NCBI GenBank assembly: GCA_964538565.1
Contig: CAZIGW010000240.1
Span: 1 to 16,490 of the forward strand
Direction of reading: 5' to 3'
Length of the DNA stretch: 16,490 nt
Source: CAYVBN01 sp964538565
GTDB taxonomy: Bacteria; Pseudomonadota; Alphaproteobacteria; Rhizobiales; Xanthobacteraceae
Below, one piece after another: positions 1 to 6,941 of the stretch. Within the stretch, counting starts at the first letter, position 1; the number at the start of each line of letters is the position of its first letter. Both the position numbers and the translations under genes were made by a program. The notes under the pieces were generated by a model. That model did not search any database, was not told the origin of the DNA, and saw nothing but the letters and a program-made list of their open reading frames with translations.

Positions 1-98
1 CCCTGATAGGCGGCGCGCCACGCCTCGTCGTGGGTGGCCGCGACCGTCGCGGCGTCGGAAGCTCTGGCGCGACGAATCTCGATGAGGACGGTGCTCAT
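1..98 (-). CDS. GNAT-family N-acetyltransferase, N-terminal fragment
   Basis: Only the first 32 codons are inside the window; the gene continues past the left edge. Reading leftward from the ATG at 98-96, the protein begins MSTVLIEIRRARASDAA and continues to a DEAWRAAYQG stretch. The pattern I-R-x-A-x-x-x-D-A followed about 15 residues later by a W-R-x-x-Y motif is the usual first beta strand and helix of GNAT acetyltransferases, which move an acetyl group from acetyl-CoA to an amine. The substrate cannot be told from this fragment. There is no Shine-Dalgarno sequence before the ATG; a sigma70-like promoter lies so close that the transcript may be leaderless. The gene diverges from the secreted hydrolase at 217. 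Confidence 0.65.
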   Translation of the reverse strand, partial: MSTVLIEIRRARASDAATVAATHDEAWRAAYQ

Positions 99-104
99 GG
101 CAGC

Positions 105-133
105 AATAGACCCAATGCCTCGGCGGCCATCAA
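105..133 (-). promoter_or_regulatory. Candidate sigma70 promoter for the GNAT gene
   Basis: Read on the minus strand, TTGATG (133-128) and TCTATT (110-105) are separated by exactly 17 bases. The -10 hexamer ends only 6 bases before the ATG at 98, so transcription would start at or next to the start codon. This is a pattern match only. Confidence 0.35.
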
Positions 134-142
134 GTGTTACGT

Positions 143-157
143 TTAATTTTCGGTTAA
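143..157. promoter_or_regulatory. CtrA-type box TTAA-N7-TTAA
   Basis: The sequence TTAATTTTCGGTTAA is a perfect match to TTAA-N7-TTAA, the full recognition site of the alphaproteobacterial cell-cycle response regulator CtrA. It sits in an AT-rich patch of an otherwise very GC-rich sequence, between two divergent genes. It is about 60 bases before the hydrolase start codon at 217, a suitable distance to cover the -35 region of that gene. Binding is inferred from the motif alone. Confidence 0.5.
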
Positions 158-216
158 TGATGTGAATTAGTGACCGTGTCATATTTGTGATTGTCTTTGC
201 GGCACAGGGGATTCGC

Positions 217-1143
217 ATGGGTGCTGCCGGACGGGCGCCACAGGTGCGGCGAGGCGCGGCCCGGGGGTGGCCGGTCCTGCTGCTGCTGTCGGTATGGAGC
301 GCGGCGGCGCCCGCCGGCGAATCGAGCGGCGGCGCGCCGGGCGGCACCGTCGAATCCGGGCTGAGTCGTGAAATCGTGGCCATTCCGTTCGCGCCGGCCG
401 GCGTCGAGATGCGCACCACGGTGTTTCGGCCGGCCGGCGCGGGCCGATTTCCGCTGCTCGTCATGAATCACGGATCGGTGCAGGACTCCCGTCGCCGCGC
501 CGTGACGCCGGTGCCGGAATTCAGCGCGTTGTCGCGATGGTTCGCGCGGCACGGCTACGTGGTCGCCCTGCCGCAGCGTCCCGGCCATGGCGAGACCGGC
601 GGCCCCTATCTCGAGGATCAGCGCGGCTGCGAGAACGCGGACTACGTGGCCTCCGGGCAGGCGACGGCCGACAGCATCGAGGCCGCGGTCGCGTTCATGC
701 GCCGGCAGAGCTACGTGCGCGGCAGCGGCGTGGTGGTCGCCGGCCAGTCCGCAGGCGGCTGGGGAGCGGTGGCATTCGCCAGCCGCAATCCGGCTCACGT
801 CCGGGCGATCATCAACTTCGCCGGCGGGCGCGGCGGGCGGTCCTATGACCGGCCGAACAACAATTGCGCGCCCGAGCGCCTCGTCGCGGCGGCGGCCGAG
901 TTCGGCAGCCGTGCGCGCGTGCCGACGCTGTGGATCTACACGAAGAACGACAGCTATTTCGCTCCCGAGCTCTCGCGCCGCATGGCGGAAGCGTTCCGCG
1001 CGGCGGGCGGCCGTGTGGACTATCGCCTGCTCGCGCCGTTCGGGTCCGACGGCCATCTGCTGGCGGAATCGCCCGCCGGGGTCGAACGTTGGGCCCCGGT
1101 CGTTTCGACGTTCCTGGGAATGCGGCGCGCCGCGATGCCTTGA
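217..1143 (+). CDS. Secreted alpha/beta hydrolase (dienelactone hydrolase-like)
   Basis: A 308-residue alpha/beta-fold hydrolase, probably exported to the periplasm. Residues 1 to about 34 form a signal peptide: arginines, a WPVLLLLSVWSAA hydrophobic core, and a likely cut near APAGES. The nucleophile elbow GQSAGGW places the catalytic serine at residue 178. The triad is completed by an aspartate near 245 (in KNDSYF) and a histidine near 280 (in GSDGHLL), and an early NHGS motif can form the oxyanion hole. This layout matches the dienelactone hydrolase/poly-specific esterase group; the substrate is unknown. I chose the ATG at 217 because it follows CAGGGG by about 7 bases and starts a clean signal peptide; an in-frame GTG at 187 lacks both. 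It converges on typA with only 16 bases between the stop codons. Confidence 0.8.
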   Translation: MGAAGRAPQVRRGAARGWPVLLLLSVWSAAAPAGESSGGAPGGTVESGLSREIVAIPFAPAGVEMRTTVFRPAGAGRFPLLVMNHGSVQDSRRRAVTPVPEFSALSRWFARHGYVVALPQRPGHGETGGPYLEDQRGCENADYVASGQATADSIEAAVAFMRRQSYVRGSGVVVAGQSAGGWGAVAFASRNPAHVRAIINFAGGRGGRSYDRPNNNCAPERLVAAAAEFGSRARVPTLWIYTKNDSYFAPELSRRMAEAFRAAGGRVDYRLLAPFGSDGHLLAESPAGVERWAPVVSTFLGMRRAAMP

Positions 1144-1159
1144 GGCGGATGCGGCGGGG

Positions 1160-2992
1160 TCACGCGCTCGCGCGTTCGGCCTCGCGCCGGCGCTCCTCCT
1201 TCTTGCGGTCGTTGGGATCGAGCAGCTTCTTGCGCAGCCGGATCGATTTCGGCGTCACCTCGACGAGTTCGTCGTCCATGATGTAGGCGAGCGCCTTCTC
1301 GAGCGTCATGCGGATCGGCGGAGTGAGGCGCACGGCTTCGTCCTTGCTGGTCGTGCGGATGTTGGTGAGCTTCTTGCCCTTGAGCACGTTGACCTCGAGA
1401 TCGTTCTCGCGCGTGTGCTCGCCGACGATCATGCCGCGGTAAACCTTCCAGCCCGGCTCGATCATCATCGGACCGCGATCCTCGAGATTCCACAGCGCGT
1501 AGGCGACCGCCTCGCCCGCGTCGTTGGAGATCAGCACGCCGTTGCGGCGGCCCTGGATCGCGCCCTTGTAGGGGGCGTAGCCATGGAACAGCCGGTTCAT
1601 GATCGCGGTGCCGCGCGTATCGGTGAGCAGCTCGCCCTGGTAGCCGATCAGCCCGCGCGTCGGCGCGTGGAAGACGAGCCGCAGGCGGCCGCCGCCCGAG
1701 GGGCGCATCTCGACCATCTCGGCTTTGCGCTCGGACATCTTCTGCACGACGATGCCGGAATGCTCCTCGTCGAGGTCGATCACGACCTCCTCGATCGGCT
1801 CCATGAGCTCGCCAGTCGCCTCGTCCTTCTCGAGCAGCACCTTGGGGCGCGACACGCTGAGCTCGAATCCCTCGCGCCGCATCGTCTCGATCAGGATGCC
1901 GAGCTGCAGCTCGCCGCGGCCGGCGACCTCCATCGAATCCTTGTCGTTCGATTCGGTCACGCGCAGCGCCACGTTGCCTTCCGCCTCGCGCAGCAGGCGG
2001 TCGCGGATCATGCGGCTCGTGACCTTGTCGCCTTCGGTGCCGGCGAGCGGCGAATCGTTCACCCGGAAGGTCATCGCGAGCGTCGGCGGGTCGATCGGCT
2101 GCGCGGGCAGCGGCTCGGCGACCTCGGGCGCGCAAACGGTATGCGAGACCGTCGCCTGGGGCAGTCCGGCGATGGCGACGATGTCGCCGGCCGCCGCCTC
2201 CTCGACGCCGGTGCGCTCGAGGCCGCGGAAGGCCAGCACCTTGGAGACGCGGCCTTGTTCGACAAGATTGCCATTGCGGTCGAGCACCTTCACGGCCTGG
2301 TTCGGCCGGATGCTCCCCGACGAGATGCGGCCGGTGACGATGCGGCCGAGATAGGGATTGGCCTCGAGAATCGTGCCGAGCATGCGGAAGGGTCCGTTCT
2401 CGACCTTCGGCGGCGCGACGTGCCGCAGCACGAGGTCGAACAGCGGCGCCATCGATTCCTTGGGGCCCTCGGCGCTCTCGGCCATCCAGCCTTCCTTGGC
2501 GGAGCCGTAGAGAATCGGAAAATCGAGCTGCTCGTCGCTCGCGTCGAGCGCGGCGAACAGGTCGAACACCTCGTTGACGACCGCGGTCGGCCGCGCGTCC
2601 GCGCGGTCCACCTTGTTGATGGCGACGATCGGTCTCAGGCCGACCTTGAGCGCCTTGGAGACGACGAACTTGGTCTGCGGCAGCGGGCCTTCGGCCGCGT
2701 CCACCAGCACGATGACGCCGTCGACCATGTTGAGGATGCGTTCCACCTCGCCGCCGAAATCGGCGTGGCCGGGCGTGTCGACGATGTTGATGCGCGTGTC
2801 CTTCCAGACGATCGACGTCACCTTGGCCAGAATGGTGATGCCGCGCTCGCGCTCCAGATCGTTGGAATCCATCGCGCGCTCGGCCACGCGCTGGTTCTCA
2901 CGGAAGGCGCCCGACTGCTGCAGCAGGCGGTCGACGAGCGTCGTCTTTCCGTGGTCGACGTGGGCGATGATGGCGACGTTTCTCAGGTTCAT
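1160..2992 (-). CDS. typA: Translational GTPase TypA/BipA
   Basis: A 610-residue ribosome-associated GTPase of the EF-G/LepA superfamily, cytoplasmic, linked to ribosome assembly and to stress and cold adaptation. The G domain is complete: P-loop AHVDHGKT (residues 10-17), switch I RERGIT (48-53), DTPGH (72-76), NKVD (126-129) and a later GSAK. A beta-barrel domain, two EF-G-like alpha/beta domains and the TypA-specific C-terminal region follow, ending in a Lys/Arg-rich tail. The length is normal for the family. The start at 2992 gives the canonical MNLRNVAIIAH; its ribosome-binding site is weak (GAGACC), and in-frame GTG codons lie 12 and 24 bases upstream within a short repeat. A promoter with a very good -10 sits at 3070-3097, and a GC-rich hairpin lies inside the predicted leader. 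The upstream minus-strand neighbour is the site-2 protease gene. Confidence 0.97.
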   Translation of the reverse strand: MNLRNVAIIAHVDHGKTTLVDRLLQQSGAFRENQRVAERAMDSNDLERERGITILAKVTSIVWKDTRINIVDTPGHADFGGEVERILNMVDGVIVLVDAAEGPLPQTKFVVSKALKVGLRPIVAINKVDRADARPTAVVNEVFDLFAALDASDEQLDFPILYGSAKEGWMAESAEGPKESMAPLFDLVLRHVAPPKVENGPFRMLGTILEANPYLGRIVTGRISSGSIRPNQAVKVLDRNGNLVEQGRVSKVLAFRGLERTGVEEAAAGDIVAIAGLPQATVSHTVCAPEVAEPLPAQPIDPPTLAMTFRVNDSPLAGTEGDKVTSRMIRDRLLREAEGNVALRVTESNDKDSMEVAGRGELQLGILIETMRREGFELSVSRPKVLLEKDEATGELMEPIEEVVIDLDEEHSGIVVQKMSERKAEMVEMRPSGGGRLRLVFHAPTRGLIGYQGELLTDTRGTAIMNRLFHGYAPYKGAIQGRRNGVLISNDAGEAVAYALWNLEDRGPMMIEPGWKVYRGMIVGEHTRENDLEVNVLKGKKLTNIRTTSKDEAVRLTPPIRMTLEKALAYIMDDELVEVTPKSIRLRKKLLDPNDRKKEERRREAERASA

Positions 2993-3023
2993 CGGTCTCT
3001 GCACGGCTCTCGACACGGCTCTC
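2990..3023 (-). repeat. 12-base-period repeat spanning the typA start
   Basis: The ten bases CACGGCTCTC occur at 3002-3011 and again at 3014-3023, a period of 12. A degenerate third copy (7 of 10 matches) at 2990-2999 contains the typA start codon. In the mRNA each copy reads GAGAGCCGTG or GAGACCGATG, so each carries a weak purine-rich stretch followed by a GTG or ATG in the same frame. Confidence 0.6.
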
Positions 3024-3032
3024 AAAAGCCAA

Positions 3033-3056
3033 CCGCGGGCCCTTCCGGACCCGCGG
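3033..3056 (-). promoter_or_regulatory. GC-rich stem-loop in the typA leader, terminator-like
   Basis: A 24-base hairpin with a 10-base-pair stem (one G-T wobble) and a GGAA loop, followed on the minus strand by TTGGCTTTTG. It could terminate transcription coming from the site-2 protease gene, which ends about 95 bases upstream. It also falls just inside the transcript predicted from the typA promoter at 3070-3097, so it could instead be a 5' stabilising stem-loop or an attenuator. The T-tract is interrupted, which weakens the plain terminator reading. Confidence 0.5.
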
Positions 3057-3069
3057 CAAAGTTGCCGGG

Positions 3070-3097
3070 AATATAGTGGCAAACGGCCGCCGCGCAA
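3070..3097 (-). promoter_or_regulatory. Candidate sigma70 promoter of typA
   Basis: On the minus strand TTGCGC (3097-3092) is followed after 16 bases by TATATT (3075-3070), a near-consensus -10 box standing out in GC-rich sequence between the protease stop and the typA start. Transcription would begin near 3063, giving a leader of about 70 bases. Confidence 0.5.
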
Positions 3098-3150
3098 CCG
3101 GATGGTGAACTCGTGCCGCGCGCGGGGGCGAACGGCCCCATCCGCATGGT

Positions 3151-4275
3151 CTACGCGCCCGCGGCGCGGCGGCTCCACGGTCCGAATCGCAGGGCGCCGG
3201 GCGGCAGCGCCTCCTGCACCATCAGCATCTCGCCGACCGTTTCGGAGGTGACGAGGCCGACCAGGTGGCCGTCGCCGTCCACGATGCCGACCGCGGGCGC
3301 GGATTTCTCCTGCAGGATCCGGAAAGCCTCGTCGAGATAATGCCGTTGCGGGATGGTCGGAATGTCGCCCGTCATCGCCTGCGACACGCGCGCGTCCGGG
3401 CCCAGCTCCTTGAGAGCGCGGATCATGTCGTTGCGCCCGAGCAGGCCGACCATGCGGCGCGAACCGTCGACCACGGGAAATTCGCTCTGGCTGGTGCGCA
3501 GAAGGGTCTCGATCGCCTCGTCGATGTGCGCCTCCGGCTGCACCGTCGCGAATTCCGTCATCATGGCGGAGCTGACCGGAACGCCGCGCGACATCGCCCG
3601 CACGGCGACGAGCTGAGCCTCCGACGCGGCCGCCAGATAGACGAAGATCGCGATGAAGATCAGCAGCGGATTGTAGAACAGGCCGATGAACCCGAGCGCG
3701 AAGGCGAACCACTGGCCGATGACGGCGGCGATCTCGGTCGCCCGCACGTGTCCGAGCCGGATCGCGAGCAGGGCGCGCAACACGCGGCCGCCGTCCATCG
3801 GGAAGGCCGGGATGATGTTGAACGCCGCGAGGAACAGGTTCACGGCGGCGAGCCGGTCCACCATCGAGACGCTGGCGTTGTCGACCGCAGCCGCGCGCTG
3901 GCTGCTGATGTCGGCGCCGAACGCCACGATCAGGATGACCGCGATGGCGACGTTCACGAGCGGGCCGGCCACGGCCACGAGAAGTTCCTGGCGCGGCTCC
4001 TCGGGAATGCGCTCGAGCCGCGCGACGCCGCCGATCGGCAGGAGCGTCACGTCGGGCGTGCGCACGCCGAACGCGCGCGCCGTCAGTATGTGTCCGAATT
4101 CATGCGCGAGCACGCACAGGAACAGCAGGATCATGAAGGCGAGCCCGTTCCAGGCGGCGCCCGCGCCGCCGGACGCCCAGCTGGCGATGAAGATCCAGGC
4201 GAGGAACAGAAGAAAGGTGATGTGAATGCGGATCGCGGTGCCCGCGATCGAGCCGACGTTCACCGACCAGAGCAT
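3151..4275 (-). CDS. Site-2 protease family protein (M50) with a CBS-domain pair
   Basis: A 374-residue intramembrane zinc metalloprotease. Hydrophobic segments lie near residues 20-35, 45-70, 97-120, 142-157 and 190-217. The zinc motif HEFGH is at 58-62, and the second active-site element NIIPAFPMDGG at 153-163 supplies the third ligand aspartate. Two CBS motifs follow (about 231-285 and 297-350), which in this subfamily are cytoplasmic sensors of adenine nucleotides. Such proteins cut membrane-bound substrates, for example anti-sigma factors; no such partner is next to it here. I chose the ATG at 4275, which gives MLWSVNVGSIAGTAIRIH, typical of the family, and is preceded by GGGAG; an ATG at 4314 would add 13 non-conserved residues. 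It diverges from the YkvA-like gene, with a perfect palindrome between them. Confidence 0.9.
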   Translation of the reverse strand: MLWSVNVGSIAGTAIRIHITFLLFLAWIFIASWASGGAGAAWNGLAFMILLFLCVLAHEFGHILTARAFGVRTPDVTLLPIGGVARLERIPEEPRQELLVAVAGPLVNVAIAVILIVAFGADISSQRAAAVDNASVSMVDRLAAVNLFLAAFNIIPAFPMDGGRVLRALLAIRLGHVRATEIAAVIGQWFAFALGFIGLFYNPLLIFIAIFVYLAAASEAQLVAVRAMSRGVPVSSAMMTEFATVQPEAHIDEAIETLLRTSQSEFPVVDGSRRMVGLLGRNDMIRALKELGPDARVSQAMTGDIPTIPQRHYLDEAFRILQEKSAPAVGIVDGDGHLVGLVTSETVGEMLMVQEALPPGALRFGPWSRRAAGA

Positions 4276-4315
4276 CGCAGCGTCTCCCGCCCGGTTGCAG
4301 CGCCAAAGTGGCATA

Positions 4316-4334
4316 GCCTACGTCAGACGTAGGC
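4316..4334. promoter_or_regulatory. 19-base perfect palindrome, possible operator
   Basis: GCCTACGTC-A-GACGTAGGC has two 9-base arms around one central base. It lies in the gap between the divergent protease and YkvA-like genes, about 40 bases upstream of the protease start. Its symmetry suits a dimeric helix-turn-helix regulator; no specific family is assigned. Confidence 0.4.
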
Positions 4335-4363
4335 ATTGGGCGACCGGTTGTCAGCCCGGCGCG

Positions 4364-4411
4364 GGGGACGCGATTGCATCATTTTCCCCGCGTCCCCATC
4401 TGTGTGGGGAC
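4364..4411 (+). promoter_or_regulatory. Two overlapping, mutually exclusive hairpins before the YkvA-like gene
   Basis: GGGGACGCG (4364-4372) can pair perfectly with CGCGTCCCC (4389-4397). The bases GTCCCCA (4392-4398) can instead pair with TGGGGAC (4405-4411), a 7-base-pair stem with a 6-base loop. Both stems need 4392-4397, so only one can form at a time. The gene's ribosome-binding site starts about 12 bases further on. No T-tract follows, so this is not an ordinary terminator. Confidence 0.4.
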
Positions 4412-4434
4412 TGAACACGGACGAGGGAGCCACG

Positions 4435-4830
4435 ATGGCGTTCTGGCGGGCCGGAAGTCACCCGGGTTTCGACCGTCATGCGACGGACGATGCCGCGCGG
4501 GACGAAGCATCCGTCCGGCACGGCTTCTGGACGAAGGTCAGGGCCGTCGCCGCCCGCGTCCCCTTCGTCGAGGACCTGCTCGCCGCCTACTACTGCGCGC
4601 TCGATCGCGAGACGCCTCGCCACGTGCAGGCGGCGCTGTTCGGCGCGCTCGCCTATTTCGTCCTGCCGTTCGATTTCGTTCCCGACATGATGCCGCTCCT
4701 GGGATTTACCGACGACGCGGCCGTTCTGGCGACCGCCATCCGGCTGGTCGCCGCCCACATCCGGCCGGAACATCGGGAGGCCGCGCGGCGGGCCCTTGCC
4801 CGCGGGCTCGAGCCGGATCCGACGGCCTGA
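4435..4830 (+). CDS. YkvA/DUF1232-family small protein
   Basis: A 131-residue protein of the DUF1232 (YkvA) family. The diagnostic block LPFDFVPDMMPLLGFTDD lies at 77-94, within a hydrophobic hairpin from about 66 to 107 that probably associates with the inner membrane. The N-terminal 55 residues are polar and variable, and a helical C-terminal tail ends in PDPTA. The molecular role of the family is not established. The start at 4435 is supported by GAGGGAG six bases upstream. The gene diverges from the site-2 protease gene and converges on the oxidoreductase gene with 27 bases between the stops. The leader upstream can form alternative hairpins, suggesting possible RNA-level control. Confidence 0.85.
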   Translation: MAFWRAGSHPGFDRHATDDAARDEASVRHGFWTKVRAVAARVPFVEDLLAAYYCALDRETPRHVQAALFGALAYFVLPFDFVPDMMPLLGFTDDAAVLATAIRLVAAHIRPEHREAARRALARGLEPDPTA

Positions 4831-4857
4831 GCCGGCGCGCCGCCCTGTCCGGGCCCG

Positions 4858-5832
4858 TCATGGATGCAGGATCACCTTCCCCTTCACCTTGCGTTCGGCG
4901 ATCGCCCGCAGCGCTTCCGCGGTTCGTTCCAGCGGATAGACCGCGTGCACATGGGCCGAAAGCTTTCCCTCGGCGCACCAGCGCACGAGGTCGGCCGCGG
5001 ATTCGCGGTGGGCCTGCGGCTCGCGCTGCGCCCAGGCGCCCCAATAGACACCGCGCACGTCGCATCCCTTGAGAAGCACCAGATTGAGCGGCAGCCTGGG
5101 GATCTCGCCGGCTGCGAACCCGACGACCAGCAGGCGGCCGGCCCAGGCGATGGCGCGGACCGCGCTTTCGGTAAAGGAACCGCCGACCGGATCGTAGATC
5201 ACATCGGGTCCGCGGCCTCCGGTCGCCTCGCGCAACGCCGATTTCAGATCCGTGCGTGCGTAGTCGATGGTCTCATCCGCACCGTGCTCGCGTGCGAAGG
5301 CGAGCTTGTCGGGCGATGACGCGCAGGCGATCACGCGGGCGCCCATCAGCTTGCCGAGCTCGACGGCCGCGAGCCCGACGCCGCCGGATGCGCCGAGGAC
5401 CGCGAGCGTTTCGCCGGGCCGCAGGTTGGCGCGCTCGCGCAGCGCATGCAGCGTCGTCCCATAGGTGATGAGAAGGCCGGCCGCGCGGTCGAAGTCGAGC
5501 GACGGCGGCAGTTTCACCAGCCGTTCGGCGGCGACCGCGACGCGCTCGCGCGCCGCCCCGTGGCTGATGTAGCCGGCGACCCGGTCGCCCGGCGCGAGAT
5601 CCGCGACGCGGCTCCCGACGCGCGCGACGGTGCCGGCGAATTCACCGGAGGGCGAAAACGGAAACGGCGGCTTGGTCTGATAGCGCCCGGCAATCATGAG
5701 CGTGTCATAGAAGTTCAGCGCCGCCGCCTTGACATCGACCAGCGCCTCGCCGTCGCTCGGCTCGGGCTCGGGCGTGTCCACGAGTTCGAGATCGTCGGGC
5801 CCGCCGAAGCGGGTGCACAGGACGGCCCTCAT
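4858..5832 (-). CDS. NADPH:quinone oxidoreductase-family protein (zinc-independent MDR)
   Basis: A 324-residue cytoplasmic medium-chain dehydrogenase/reductase of the quinone oxidoreductase (QOR) branch. The N-terminal GroES-like domain spans about 1-120 and contains the ALNFYDTLMIAGRY motif typical of QORs. The nucleotide-binding Rossmann domain follows, with GASGGVG at 147-153, and the C-terminus ends in KGKVILHP. The cysteine and histidine zinc ligands of alcohol dehydrogenases are absent, fitting a zinc-free reductase that reduces quinones or enones with NADPH. The length is normal. The ATG at 5832 follows GGAG by about 6 bases. The substrate cannot be assigned. It is probably transcribed alone, divergent from the IalB-family gene. 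Confidence 0.88.
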   Translation of the reverse strand: MRAVLCTRFGGPDDLELVDTPEPEPSDGEALVDVKAAALNFYDTLMIAGRYQTKPPFPFSPSGEFAGTVARVGSRVADLAPGDRVAGYISHGAARERVAVAAERLVKLPPSLDFDRAAGLLITYGTTLHALRERANLRPGETLAVLGASGGVGLAAVELGKLMGARVIACASSPDKLAFAREHGADETIDYARTDLKSALREATGGRGPDVIYDPVGGSFTESAVRAIAWAGRLLVVGFAAGEIPRLPLNLVLLKGCDVRGVYWGAWAQREPQAHRESAADLVRWCAEGKLSAHVHAVYPLERTAEALRAIAERKVKGKVILHP

Positions 5833-6014
5833 GTTGACTCCGCAAGATTCGACCCGGCGCCGCTCGTATCATGTTTTCGTTCGTGCGCGGATGCGCGTCG
5901 GGCGAAGCGGCCATGCACCGGGAGGTTCGCCGCGACTCGCCGCCGGTCGCAAGTGAGGCCGGTGTGATCGTGGGGCACCAGGGCCGCGCAGAAGCGGCAT
6001 TTGGCGCCTTCACA

Positions 6015-6045
6015 TTGCCGATTTTTCCCATTATTCGGCTATACT
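6015..6045 (+). promoter_or_regulatory. Candidate sigma70 promoter of the IalB-family gene
   Basis: TTGCCG (6015-6020) and TATACT (6040-6045) are separated by 19 bases, or 18 if the -10 is read as CTATAC. They lie in a locally AT-rich stretch 55 bases before the start codon at 6101. Confidence 0.45.
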
Positions 6046-6100
6046 TGAACCGAGTCGGAAGTATCCCGGCATGGCTTCCTCCTCAGTTTCGCGAGGCCCG

Positions 6101-6733
6101 ATGATTCACCTTCGTCGCTTCTCCGTCAGCCTGGCGCTGGCGGCCGTCACGGCACTCGGATGGTCGTCGCTGACGGCGGCGCAGTCGCAGCAGCCGGCCA
6201 AGCCCAAGCCGGCCGCCCCCAAGCAGACGGCGAAGCCCGCCGCGCATCCGACCCGCTCGGCCGCGGTGGCTCCGACCGCGGCGGGCGCGCAGCCCGCATT
6301 GCTCGGCCAGTTCGGCGATTGGGGCGCCTACGCGGCCTCGCCGGGCGGCCACAAGGTCTGTTTCGCGCTCGCCAAGCCGGCCACGTCGCGGACCGATCCG
6401 CCCAACCGGCCGCGCGATCCGGTCTACATGTTTGTCTCCTCGAGGCCGGCCGAGAAGGTGAAGGACGAAGTGTCGGTGATCATCGGCTACGGCTTCAAGC
6501 CGAGTTCCGATGCGACGATCGAGGTCGGCGGCAGCTCCTACGCGATGTACACGCAGGCCGACGGCGCCTGGATCAAGAACGCCGCCGAGGAGGCGCGCCT
6601 CGTCGAAGCCATGCGCAAGGGCTCCGACCTCGTGGTGAAGGGCACCTCGTCGCGCGGGACGCAGACGACCGACACCTATTCGCTGCGCGGCCTTTCCCAG
6701 GCGCTCGATCGCGTCGCCCAGGAATGCCGCTGA
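6101..6733 (+). CDS. IalB-family (invasion-associated locus B) secreted protein
   Basis: A 210-residue exported protein. Residues 1-27 are a signal peptide with a likely cut after LTAA. A Lys/Pro/Ala-rich linker (about 31-65) follows, possibly periplasm-spanning. The folded domain begins at GQFGDWGAY and matches the IalB family: DPVYMFVSSRP, a central FKPSSDATIEVGG block, AWIKN, and a VKGTSSRGTQTTDTYSL strand. Cysteines at 87 and 209 probably form a disulfide. IalB was named in Bartonella for erythrocyte invasion, but the family is widespread in free-living Rhizobiales and its biochemical role is unknown. I chose the ATG at 6101 over 6071 because GAGG precedes it by about 5 bases and it gives the better signal peptide. 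A sigma70-like promoter is just upstream. Confidence 0.85.
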   Translation: MIHLRRFSVSLALAAVTALGWSSLTAAQSQQPAKPKPAAPKQTAKPAAHPTRSAAVAPTAAGAQPALLGQFGDWGAYAASPGGHKVCFALAKPATSRTDPPNRPRDPVYMFVSSRPAEKVKDEVSVIIGYGFKPSSDATIEVGGSSYAMYTQADGAWIKNAAEEARLVEAMRKGSDLVVKGTSSRGTQTTDTYSLRGLSQALDRVAQECR

Positions 6734-6907
6734 AGCAGGCCGCCGAAGCCGCGGCTGGCGAGCGCCGATGAGTGGCCGCTGAGGACCCGGCGTTAACCCT
6801 CTGTTCTTCTCTACCGAGACCCGCTGGCGGTTCCGCGGCCCACGCCCCATGTTCGGCGAGGCGAGCCGGTTTTGCGTCGGGCCGCGCGCTCCTCTATTGA
6901 AGGGGAC

Positions 6908-6930
6908 GCGGGCGGAGGACCAACGCCCGC
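6908..6930 (+). promoter_or_regulatory. Stem-loop just upstream of rlmN
   Basis: GCGGGCG (6908-6914) pairs perfectly with CGCCCGC (6924-6930) around a 9-base loop. The strongest Shine-Dalgarno-like sequence in the region, GGAGG at 6914-6918, falls partly inside it. It ends 11 bases before the rlmN start. It could be a weak terminator for the IalB gene or a translational control element. Confidence 0.35.
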
Positions 6931-6941
6931 CTTTCGGAGCC

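Noticed and set aside
154..1056. A 300-codon minus-strand open frame opposite the secreted hydrolase
   Set aside because: The hydrolase has a complete catalytic triad and signal peptide; the antisense product is Arg/His/Ala-rich and without motifs.
587..3076. An 829-codon plus-strand open frame opposite typA
   Set aside because: It mirrors typA, a certain gene, and its protein is rich in Arg, His, Asp and Ala with no family resemblance; such frames are by-products of GC-rich codon bias.
3265..4332. A 355-codon plus-strand open frame opposite the site-2 protease
   Set aside because: It is antisense to a well-conserved membrane protease and has the His/Asp/Arg composition of mirrored membrane codons.
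5871..6104. A 77-codon plus-strand frame whose stop overlaps the IalB-gene ATG
   Set aside because: The ATGA overlap looked like coupling, but there is no Shine-Dalgarno, the composition is not coding-like, and the frame runs through the probable promoter at 6015-6045.
6747..6756. AGCCGCGGCT palindrome after the IalB gene
   Set aside because: Short GC-only palindromes are expected by chance in this composition and it cannot form a hairpin loop of workable size.
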